DNA of 64,000 bases from Brevibacterium sp. 'Marine' (GTDB lineage Bacteria; Actinomycetota; Actinomycetes; Actinomycetales; Brevibacteriaceae), in the NCBI RefSeq assembly GCF_012844365.1, contig NZ_CP051626.1:3348001-3412000 (forward strand), written 5' to 3'. Position 1 is the first letter of the stretch. The number at the start of each line of letters is the position of its first letter. A model generated the notes under the pieces. The model saw only the letters and a program-made list of their open reading frames with translations, ran no database searches and was not told the origin of the DNA. The translations under genes and the position numbers were made by a program. Shown in pieces: positions 50,463 to 57,469 of the stretch.

Positions 50463-52631
50463 TCAGGCGCGACGACGAGCGAGGACGTCGTTGACGGCGC
50501 CGAGGTCGGCGGCCTTCGTCGTGCGAATCGCCTTGCGTCCGTGGCCGAGCGGACCGTCCTCGCGGGCGGAGTCGCTGAGCTCCGGCCGGTAGCCGAGTTC
50601 TTCGGCGAACTCAGCGGCGATGTCCTCACGACTGCGAGCCTCGGTCTCGTACGAGCTGGCGTCGGCCGCCGATGCCGAAGGCACCGGATGCTCGGCTTCG
50701 GGTGCGTCGACGTAGCTGGGAACGGGCAGCGGGGTCGGCGACCATCCGTCGCGCGACTTCAGTCGCTGTATGAACGGGTCATCGACCGTGCGAGTCGCCG
50801 CGTTCAGCGCAGCGTGCACATCCGCGTCGGCGTCCTTCCGGTCGGCTGCGTCTGTGTCGGGCTCAGCGACGAGGTCGGCTCCGAGCGAGACCGGGACCCC
50901 GGTCCTTTCGGCCCGGACCTTCTCCGCGGACTTCGCCGAGGTGGCTCCGGCATCGTTCTCGCTATCGGCCGTGGTGTCCGTCGGCTCAGGTTTGGTCTCA
51001 GCCGTCTGGGTAGAAGCCGCCGTGACAGCGGAATGCGAAGTCGACTCGGCCTCGGAATCTGAGGTCGCCTCGGCGGAGGTGGAGTCACTGACCGTGGTGG
51101 CGTTCTCCTTCACGACCGGGATCGGTCCGGTGAGAAGGACCTGGCGTGTGGTGTGGCCCTCGCCGGCTTCCTTGCGGATGCGCACCAGTGGGATCTCGCC
51201 GGTGTCGGCCTCTTCGCGGGACTTCTTCGCCTCGGCGGAGCGGTTCATCGCAGCGCGTGCCTGCGCGGCCTTCGCCGCCGCGCTCGTGCCCTGAGCAGCT
51301 GCGGCGATCCGGGCAGCGGTTCCGCTCGAGGTCGGTGCAGGTGCCGTGCGAGGCTGCCGTTTGACGGCAACGGTCTGCGACTTCGCACCTGTCCGGGCTG
51401 GTGTCTGCGTCTCGGCTGCAGGCGCACCGCTCGTCTTCGGTCGTGCCGTGGCAGTCGGCTGCCCCGTCGGCTCAGACTTGGTGACACGCTCCGGCCGGGT
51501 GGCGCGGTCCTGGTGGCCGGCGCGCGCCGGTGCGGAGGAACGTTCCGGCTCGGTGGCGTGGGCGGGCTTAGCCGACATCCGTGACCGCGCGGTCTCCTGC
51601 AGGCGTCGCAGCTTCTTCTTCGTGTCCCGCTTCCGCAGGTTGAGCGTGCGCACGAGGAACAGTGCGACGACCGCAAGACCGAGGAAGACCCCGGCCAAGG
51701 CGATGTGCACGACCGAGAAGGCCGCGAGCACACTCGACACAAGAACGCCGAGGACCGAGGCGAGGAAGACCAGGGAGAAGCCCCTGACCATGGTGTTCAG
51801 CGACTTCAGTGACTCCCGCAGGGTCGTGGCTTGCTCAGTCATCGCATGTTCCTCATCGGTTCCGATGGTCGGATTGGAAATCTGTCGGTCGTGTCCATGG
51901 GTGCTGGCCGTCTCCTCGCCGAGGTGGCCGCCGTGTCCCGTCCGGGACCGGTCCTCGCGTGGTCCGCCTCCTTGAGGGGCCCGACCGGCGCTGAACGACC
52001 CGGCCCGGTTCGCCGACGCGTCGCGGCCGACGCCACTCGCGTGCGGCGGATGTGCCTGAGGTGGACGGCTCTGTCGGTCCGACCGCCCGGCGGAGGCGCC
52101 GCTGTCGTTGAAGACCGCGTGGACGGCGGGGTGGAGCAGTCGAACGTTGTCGGCGGGAGTTCCTGGACCAGATCCTGTGTCAGTGCCGACGCCTACGCTG
52201 GGAACTCCGACAACGCGACCGCCGACACTGTGGTCGCTGGACAGGGAGGAGGTTTCACCGACCGCAACGGGAAGGACGTTGAGCTGGGCGTGCTCAGCAG
52301 CCTCGGTGACGGTGTGCGTTTCGCCGTGACCGTCGATGACGGCGAACTCGGGGCTGGAAGCCGAGAGACTCAGTTTCGGCGCTTCGGCTTCTTGCGAGAT
52401 GCCCGGGGTCGGAACCGACGGCACCTTCCGGGGCTTGTCGTGGAAGACCTGGATGCGTTCCGAATGGTCGTGTCCGGGGATGGCTGTCTCGGCGGAGACG
52501 ACGGCGGCGTTGTCCGGAACCGTGTCGATTTCGACGCGCGAGAGATCCGTCGCAGACTTCCGAATCATTGCGGGCACAGCAACGGCGAAGACCACGACGA
52601 TGGCGATGACGACGATGATGCTGGTGTCCAC
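50463..52631 (-). CDS. Membrane protein resembling divisome protein SepX/GlpR
   Basis: A 722-residue protein: one N-terminal helix (SIIVVIAIVVVFAVAVPAMI, then RK), a long disordered stretch, two adjacent helices around residues 295-340 (FSLVFLASVLGVLVSSVLAA and HIALAGVFLGLAVVALFLV), and a disordered Ala/Thr/Glu-rich tail ending in AADLGAVNDVLARRRA. This topology and its position next to rimJ and galU match SepX/GlpR, a septum-associated protein of actinobacteria. It is about twice the usual length owing to the disordered parts. GTG 52631 has TAGGGT 6 nt upstream (leaderless). Confidence 0.6.
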   Translation of the reverse strand: MDTSIIVVIAIVVVFAVAVPAMIRKSATDLSRVEIDTVPDNAAVVSAETAIPGHDHSERIQVFHDKPRKVPSVPTPGISQEAEAPKLSLSASSPEFAVIDGHGETHTVTEAAEHAQLNVLPVAVGETSSLSSDHSVGGRVVGVPSVGVGTDTGSGPGTPADNVRLLHPAVHAVFNDSGASAGRSDRQSRPPQAHPPHASGVGRDASANRAGSFSAGRAPQGGGPREDRSRTGHGGHLGEETASTHGHDRQISNPTIGTDEEHAMTEQATTLRESLKSLNTMVRGFSLVFLASVLGVLVSSVLAAFSVVHIALAGVFLGLAVVALFLVRTLNLRKRDTKKKLRRLQETARSRMSAKPAHATEPERSSAPARAGHQDRATRPERVTKSEPTGQPTATARPKTSGAPAAETQTPARTGAKSQTVAVKRQPRTAPAPTSSGTAARIAAAAQGTSAAAKAAQARAAMNRSAEAKKSREEADTGEIPLVRIRKEAGEGHTTRQVLLTGPIPVVKENATTVSDSTSAEATSDSEAESTSHSAVTAASTQTAETKPEPTDTTADSENDAGATSAKSAEKVRAERTGVPVSLGADLVAEPDTDAADRKDADADVHAALNAATRTVDDPFIQRLKSRDGWSPTPLPVPSYVDAPEAEHPVPSASAADASSYETEARSREDIAAEFAEELGYRPELSDSAREDGPLGHGRKAIRTTKAADLGAVNDVLARRRA

Positions 52632-52749
52632 AATGCCACCCTAAATTGCAGGCATCGGGGAAGTCGTGAAGACGCTAGGTGTGTCGGTCAAACAAGAGTG
52701 AAGTTCACCGAATTCCCAGGTGGCGGCTGAACCCGCTCGACCGGCGCTC

Positions 52750-53346
52750 CTACCACCCACTGGTTCCGTGTCGGTATGCGGCGAGCAGCCCCTGCGGGAC
52801 CTCCTCGGCGAGGAGGGCGAACGTGCGGTGGTCGCACCACTGTCCGTCGATGTGCATGTACTTCTCGCGCAGGCCCTCGTCGCGCAGTCCCAGCTTCTCG
52901 ACCACGCGCAGGCTCGCTGTGTTCTCCGGGCGGATGTTGATCTCGATTCGGTGGAGTCCGAGGGCGAAGAAGCAGTGGTCGGCGGCCATGGCCACAGCGA
53001 CCGGGGTGATTCCGCGTCCGGCCACGCGCGAGTCGATCCAGTACCCGATCTGCCCGGACAGGATCGAGCCCCAGCTCAGTCCCGACACGGTGATCTGGCC
53101 GCGGAAGCTCCCGTCGACCTCGATGGCGAACGGCACCGTCTGACCACGTTTGGCCTGTTTGTCCTGCATCCGCACCATCATGCGGAAGCCCGGCAGCTCC
53201 TGGCCCGGTGCGGGCAGGGTCGCGTCCCATGGGCGCAGCCAGTCGCGGTTGAAACGGCGAACCTCTCGCCACGCCTCTTCGTCACGGCGGCGCAGCGGTC
53301 GCAGCACGATATCGGACTGTCGATCAGTCAGGATGACAGGCCACAC
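52750..53346 (-). CDS. rimJ: RimJ/RimL-type GNAT acetyltransferase
   Basis: A 198-residue protein: SDIVLRPLRRRDEEAWREVR, LRPWDATLPAPGQELPGFRM, ILSGQIGYWIDSRVAGRGIT with the R-G-I-T acetyl-CoA loop, and IEINIRPENTASLRVVEKLG, all typical of ribosomal-protein-alanine acetyltransferases. GTG 53346 lacks a clear ribosome site. In relatives this gene sits between moeA and the SepX/GlpR gene; here moeA is absent and galU is next. Confidence 0.8.
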   Translation of the reverse strand: MWPVILTDRQSDIVLRPLRRRDEEAWREVRRFNRDWLRPWDATLPAPGQELPGFRMMVRMQDKQAKRGQTVPFAIEVDGSFRGQITVSGLSWGSILSGQIGYWIDSRVAGRGITPVAVAMAADHCFFALGLHRIEINIRPENTASLRVVEKLGLRDEGLREKYMHIDGQWCDHRTFALLAEEVPQGLLAAYRHGTSGW

Positions 53347-53428
53347 GCGGCTGCCCTCGCTCTCGGGTTCAAGGTCGGTCGGCTCGGACGGGCCGCACCA
53401 GGTCAGTCAGCCCGGCCGAACAAGGACG

Positions 53429-53472
53429 GTCGGCACTCAGTCCGGCGTCGGCACTCAGTCCAGCGTCGGCAC
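53429..53472. repeat. Tandem copies of galU 3-prime end
   Basis: GTCGGCACTCAGTCCGGC (53429-53446) and GTCGGCACTCAGTCCAGC (53447-53464) are tandem 18-mers, followed by a partial third GTCGGCAC. The second unit contains the galU stop (53455-53457). On the bottom strand they repeat VPTLD-stop. Confidence 0.75.
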
Positions 53473-54357
53473 GAAGTCGCGCAGCCACGCCTTGAGGTCG
53501 TCGCCGAGGTCCTCCCGGTCGCACGCGATCTGCACAACCGCCTTGAGGTAATCGAGCTTGTCGCCGGTGTCATAGCGAGCGCCCTTGAACACGACTCCGT
53601 AGACGCCGTGACCCTCGTCGTCTCCGGCGAGTTCCTGCAGGGCGTCGGTGAGCTGTATTTCGTTGCCGCGTCCCGGCTTCGTGGTCTCGAGGACGTCGAA
53701 GATCTCCGGAGCCAGCACATAGCGGCCGATGACGGCGAAGTTCGAGGGAGCATCCTCGGTGGCGGGCTTCTCGACGAGGCCGGTGACCTTGACGACCTCG
53801 TCATCAGCTGTCGTCTCGACGGCCGCGCAGCCGTAGAGGTGGATCGCTTCGGGCGGGACCTCCATGAGCGCGACGACGCTGCCGCCGGTCTTCTCCGCGA
53901 CCTCGATCATCTTCGGCAGGATCGGGCTGCGCTCGTCGATGAGGTCATCACCGAGGAGCACCGCGAACGGTTCGTTGCCCACGTGCTGGCGTCCCTTGAG
54001 CACGGCGTGCCCGAGTCCTTTGGGATCGCCCTGGCGCACATAGTGGATATCCGCGAGTTCAGAGGGATGGCGCACGGCGGCGAGCTTCTTGTCATCGCCC
54101 TTCTGAGCGAGTGCTGCCTCAAGCCCGTCGACCCGGTCGAAATGATCCTCCAGCGGACGCTTGTTCCGGCCGGTGATCATGAGGACGTCCTGCAGACCGG
54201 CATCGACGGCTTCCTCGATGACGTACTGGATCGCCGGCTTGTCGACGACGGGGAGCATCTCTTTGGGGGTGGCCTTCGTTGCGGGGAGGAACCGAGTTCC
54301 GAGACCGGCGACGGGGATCACGGCCTTGCGAACGGTGCGCTGCGCTTCATCACTCAT
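53455..54357 (-). CDS. galU: UTP-glucose-1-phosphate uridylyltransferase
   Basis: A 300-residue nucleotidyltransferase making UDP-glucose for cell-wall and capsule sugars. Motifs: VIPVAGLGTRFLPATKATPK followed by EMLPVVDKPAIQYVIEEAVD (UTP site), FAVLLGDDLIDE, GLVEKPATEDAPSNFAVIGR and KGARYDTGDKLDYLKAVVQI. TAAGAT (bottom strand, 54364-54369) lies 6 nt before the ATG, so the mRNA is leaderless. Divergent from the 5-FTHF cyclo-ligase gene. Confidence 0.95.
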   Translation of the reverse strand: MSDEAQRTVRKAVIPVAGLGTRFLPATKATPKEMLPVVDKPAIQYVIEEAVDAGLQDVLMITGRNKRPLEDHFDRVDGLEAALAQKGDDKKLAAVRHPSELADIHYVRQGDPKGLGHAVLKGRQHVGNEPFAVLLGDDLIDERSPILPKMIEVAEKTGGSVVALMEVPPEAIHLYGCAAVETTADDEVVKVTGLVEKPATEDAPSNFAVIGRYVLAPEIFDVLETTKPGRGNEIQLTDALQELAGDDEGHGVYGVVFKGARYDTGDKLDYLKAVVQIACDREDLGDDLKAWLRDFVPTLD

Positions 54358-54402
54358 GAAGTCATCTTAACGAATCCGCCCACCCCGGTTAGTCTGAAAT
54401 GC

Positions 54403-55167
54403 GTGGACCCAGAAACTTCGAAGGCGCAGCTGCGGTCCCGCATCCGCGCCGCTCGCGCCAGACGACCCTTCGCCGAGGCGACTCCCGCCGCATCGTCGTC
54501 AACGACGATGGCGTCGCCGCAGGTCACTCCCACCGAGGCGGCCCCGAACTCGACCCCGCACCCGGGGTCCGTGGCGGCCCCGGACACCGTGGCACCTGCA
54601 GGCTCCGTGGCCGACGCCGCGTGGAACCTCATTCGGAATGCACCGGTTCGCTCGCTTCTTGCCTATGCGGCGCTGCCCGGAGAGCCGGACCTCGACCCGG
54701 CGCTCGATCGGTTCCTCGCCGCGGGCGGCACCGTCTACCTGCCGGTCGTCACGAGAGTGGGCGAGCCTTTGATGTTCGGCCGGGTCACTGGTTCGATGAC
54801 CAGCCTGAGACCGCAGGGCAGATGGGGAATCCGCGAGCCGGCCCAGGACGGCACGCTGCTGACCGCCGCTCAGCTGCTCTCCCCCGCGGTCGGCCTCGAC
54901 CTCATCTTCGTCCCCGCCCTGGGCTTCGGTGCCGACGGCGCCCGCCTGGGCAATGGGGGCGGCTTCTATGACAGGACCTTCGGCCCACACGGGGAGGAGC
55001 CTCTCGGTTCGGGCCCCGACAGTTCGGGAGCTCCCGATTCGGAGCCCCGCATCGTCGGGGTGTGCTTCGCCGAGGAGCTCGATCTGACGGGCCTCGTCGC
55101 CGAGGACTGGGACCTGCGCATCCCTGCGGCCGTCACCGAGGAGGGAACACATATCTTCAGGGCCTGA
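54403..55167 (+). CDS. 5-formyltetrahydrofolate cyclo-ligase
   Basis: A 254-residue enzyme converting 5-formyl-THF to 5,10-methenyl-THF with ATP. The C-terminal signature is present: IFVPALGFGADGARLGNGGG then FYDRTF. The N-terminal KAQLRSRIRAARAR is typical. Residues about 24-69 are a Ser/Thr/Pro/Ala insertion absent from normal members, and its DNA has a CCGAGGCGA/CCGAGGCGG copy at each side (54475 and 54533). A second Ser/Gly/Pro patch follows FGPHGEEP. GTG 54403 has TAGTCT 7 nt upstream. Confidence 0.85.
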   Translation: MDPETSKAQLRSRIRAARARRPFAEATPAASSSTTMASPQVTPTEAAPNSTPHPGSVAAPDTVAPAGSVADAAWNLIRNAPVRSLLAYAALPGEPDLDPALDRFLAAGGTVYLPVVTRVGEPLMFGRVTGSMTSLRPQGRWGIREPAQDGTLLTAAQLLSPAVGLDLIFVPALGFGADGARLGNGGGFYDRTFGPHGEEPLGSGPDSSGAPDSEPRIVGVCFAEELDLTGLVAEDWDLRIPAAVTEEGTHIFRA

Positions 55168-55290
55168 TCGGTGGGAATCAGCACCCACTCGCGCGTGTTG
55201 ATATGTGGATAACCTTGTGCATACCGCGGACCGGTGCTCCGGGGAGGTTCCGGTGTGCACTATAATCTTGTCGTCGAAGAAAGGTCTCGA

Positions 55291-55614
55291 ATGCCCGTCT
55301 ACTCCTACGCCTGCAAGAGCTGTGGTCACGCCTTTGATATTCATCAGGACTTCAGCGATGACTCGCTCACCGTCTGCCCGGAATGCCAGGGCCGTCTGAA
55401 GAAGGTCTTCGGCGCTGTGGGCATCAGCTTCAAGGGATCCGGCTTCTACGCCACCGACTCCCGCTCGAGCAAGTCGAGCACCGTCAGCTCCTCGAGTTCT
55501 GACTCCTCCTCGAAGGAGTCCTCGAGCTCGTCGGCGAAGGAAAGCTCGACCTCCACGACGTCGAATTCGTCGTCGAGCAGCTCTTCGGCGGCAAGCACTC
55601 CAGCCGCGAGCTGA
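55291..55614 (+). CDS. FmdB-family zinc-ribbon protein
   Basis: A 107-residue protein. The N-terminus MPVYSYACKSCGHAFDIHQD and VCPECQGRLKKVFGAVGISF form the zinc ribbon (two C-x2-C knuckles) of the FmdB regulatory family. The second half is a low-complexity Ser/Thr/Ala tail. ATG 55291 is preceded by AAGG and TATAAT (55261-55266). Function is unknown; conserved next to 5-FTHF cyclo-ligase in actinobacteria. Confidence 0.85.
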   Translation: MPVYSYACKSCGHAFDIHQDFSDDSLTVCPECQGRLKKVFGAVGISFKGSGFYATDSRSSKSSTVSSSSSDSSSKESSSSSAKESSTSTTSNSSSSSSSAASTPAAS

Positions 55615-55643
55615 CCGCTCCGGCCCTCGGCACTCAGACACCG

Positions 55644-55679
55644 ATCGCCTGTGGACGGCACGAACTGTCCACAGGCGAT
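55644..55679. terminator. Perfect 13-bp stem-loop after fmdB
   Basis: ATCGCCTGTGGAC and GTCCACAGGCGAT enclose a 10-nt loop, then TTTCC. It lies 30 nt after the FmdB stop and 25 nt before the SAF-domain gene. Likely intrinsic terminator. Confidence 0.7.
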
Positions 55680-55703
55680 TTCCGCACCCTTGCCGCCGGC
55701 AGC

Positions 55704-56354
55704 ATGGCGCCGCAGGCTCGGTGCATGGGCTTCTTCCACCGCATCCGAACCTCGTCTCCCGGCTGGACACGATCGTCGCGCGTTCGGCCCCAGCGCGTTC
55801 TCGCCGCCATCTGCCTGGCCTGTGCCTGTGCTCTGACCGTGTGGACACTCACGCCGAACAGCGGGGGAACAGCGATCGTCGTCGCGAAGTCGGACCTGGC
55901 ACCGGGAACCGAACTCAAGGCTGACGACCTCACCCTCACTCAGTTCCCGTCCGACGTGGTCCCCGACAAGGCATTCAGGTCTGTTGATGAGGTGAAGGGG
56001 CGGGCCACCTCGGCGGGATTGTCGAAGGGATCACCGCTGACTTCGTCGACCGTGCTCGACCAGCAGGCGCTGCCGAAGGGCAGCCGTGACCTTCTCATGC
56101 CGATTCGATTGGCCGATGACGCCTCGGCCGCACTGCTCCAACCCGGGCAGAAGATCCGCGTCTTCTCGTCCCTTCCCGACGGCGGATCGGAAATCGTCGT
56201 CGAAGAGGTGACGATCGCCCGCCTCGTCGACAAACCCGAAGGAATTGCCGCAGAGTCAGGCCAGCTTGTTTCCGTCATCCTCTCCGCAGAGGATGCCAGG
56301 CGTGTCGCCGAGTTCGCCGGGCTTCCGATCAGCTTCGCGATCCTCCCCCGCTGA
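55704..56354 (+). CDS. SAF-domain (CpaB/RcpC-like) membrane-anchored protein
   Basis: A 216-residue protein with one N-terminal helix (RVLAAICLACACALTVWTLT) and a SAF domain starting AIVVAKSDLAPGTELKADDL, as in CpaB/RcpC pilus-assembly proteins. The second half RLADDASAALLQPGQKIRVF and VSVILSAEDARRVAEFAGLP completes the CpaB-like fold. No pilus genes are adjacent. ATG 55704 or 55725 could start it; neither has a good ribosome site. Confidence 0.7.
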   Translation: MAPQARCMGFFHRIRTSSPGWTRSSRVRPQRVLAAICLACACALTVWTLTPNSGGTAIVVAKSDLAPGTELKADDLTLTQFPSDVVPDKAFRSVDEVKGRATSAGLSKGSPLTSSTVLDQQALPKGSRDLLMPIRLADDASAALLQPGQKIRVFSSLPDGGSEIVVEEVTIARLVDKPEGIAAESGQLVSVILSAEDARRVAEFAGLPISFAILPR

Positions 56355-56502
56355 TCCCCGCCACCGCCTTGCCGGCTGAGGGTCATCGACCCTGTTGAAC
56401 CGCAGTGCTGAGAGACTGATGCCCATGCCGGGCCTGCTTTCGTCTCTGCATTTCGATTTCCTGACGCATCAATACGGTGGTCAGACTCGCAGAACATTTC
56501 GG

Positions 56503-56530
56503 CTGACAATGTGTTACTGATGTGTACTAT
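56503..56530 (+). promoter_or_regulatory. mscL promoter
   Basis: CTGACA (56503-56508) and TACTAT (56525-56530) with a 16-bp spacer form a good sigma-70-type promoter about 60 nt before the mscL start. The rest of 56355-56594 holds nothing further that I can identify. Confidence 0.6.
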
Positions 56531-56594
56531 TGGAACGTAATTGAGCTATTCATCAACAGCATTTCAGTGATCACACACCGAAAGGGTTTCTCTA

Positions 56595-57056
56595 ATGCTT
56601 AAGGGATTCCGGGACTTCATTCTCCAGGGGAATGTCGTCGAACTCGCAACCGCGGTCATCATCGGCGGCGCATTCACCGCCATCGTCACCGCCTTCTCCG
56701 ACAAGATCATCAACCCGCTCATCGCCGCCGTCGGCGGCGCCGAGGGACCAGCTTTGGCGTTCCGGATCAAGGAGAACGTCCCCGAGACCACCATCGATCT
56801 CGGTGCGGTCATCACTGCGGCCATCAACTTCCTCATCGTTGCCGCCATCGTCTACTTCATCATCATCGTGCCGATGAACAAGCTCAACGAGCTGCGTAAG
56901 CGTGGAGCTCCCGAGGAAGAAGTTCCTCCGACCACCGAGGACCTGCTCGGCGACATCCGCGAGATCCTGCGCAACCAGACCGCTTCCGCTGCCGGACCTG
57001 CCGAGGGTCCTGCTACCGACGGCCCGGTCGATCCGAACCAGCCTCCGCGGCACTGA
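56595..57056 (+). CDS. mscL: Large-conductance mechanosensitive channel
   Basis: A 153-residue channel subunit that opens at high membrane tension to release solutes on hypo-osmotic shock. MLKGFRDFILQGNVVELATA, then VIIGGAFTAIVTAFSDKIIN, covers the amphipathic N-terminus and TM1; TM2 is INFLIVAAIVYFIIIVPMNK. The C-terminal helix RKRGAPEEEVPPTTEDLLGD is followed by a Pro/Ala tail. ATG 56595 follows AAAGG. It complements the two BCCT importers in osmotic balance. Confidence 0.95.
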   Translation: MLKGFRDFILQGNVVELATAVIIGGAFTAIVTAFSDKIINPLIAAVGGAEGPALAFRIKENVPETTIDLGAVITAAINFLIVAAIVYFIIIVPMNKLNELRKRGAPEEEVPPTTEDLLGDIREILRNQTASAAGPAEGPATDGPVDPNQPPRH

Positions 57057-57070
57057 TCACCAGCTGATCG

Positions 57071-57110
57071 CGCAGAAGGCCCGCTCTCCCTTGAGAGCGG
57101 GCCTTCTGCG
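57071..57110. terminator. mscL terminator
   Basis: CGCAGAAGGCCCGCTCT and its exact complement form a 17-bp stem with a 6-nt loop, 15 nt after the mscL stop. Strong intrinsic-type hairpin, without a long T-run. Confidence 0.8.
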
Positions 57111-57190
57111 TATCCGAAACCTGTTGGGCGGCCTGCAACCGGATAGAACGCTACGACCAGATAGCGCCGGAGCTATCGCCGGATACGGCT

Positions 57191-57469
57191 CTACGACCAG
57201 TGCGGGGGCTTCTGTGAACGGTAGAAGTCCTCGCTGAAGCCGCCACCATTGGTATCGGCTTCATTGCGCAGAGTGGCGCGGTATCGGCGCTTCGCCGCTT
57301 CTATCCGGGCCTTCCGAGACCCGTCGGCCTCGGCATCGTCATCACCTGACGGCGTACTGTCGGGATCGGTGGGGGCCCCGTCGTCGCTGGAATCAGACGG
57401 TTCTCGATCGCTGTCGACCGGTTCTCGGTCCCGATCAGCATCCTCGTCGCCGGAGGGCCGGTCAGGCAT
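57191..57469 (-). CDS. Small hypothetical protein
   Basis: A 92-residue, acidic and probably disordered N-terminus (many Asp/Ser/Pro) with a basic helix DGSRKARIEAAKRRYRATLR, then GGGFSEDFYRSQKPPHWS. Its ATG (57469) overlaps the stop of the helicase-like gene by 8 bp, so it is co-translated and may work with it. Not recognised. The last bases including its stop recur 40 bp downstream (57151-57160 and 57191-57200). Confidence 0.6.
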   Translation of the reverse strand: MPDRPSGDEDADRDREPVDSDREPSDSSDDGAPTDPDSTPSGDDDAEADGSRKARIEAAKRRYRATLRNEADTNGGGFSEDFYRSQKPPHWS

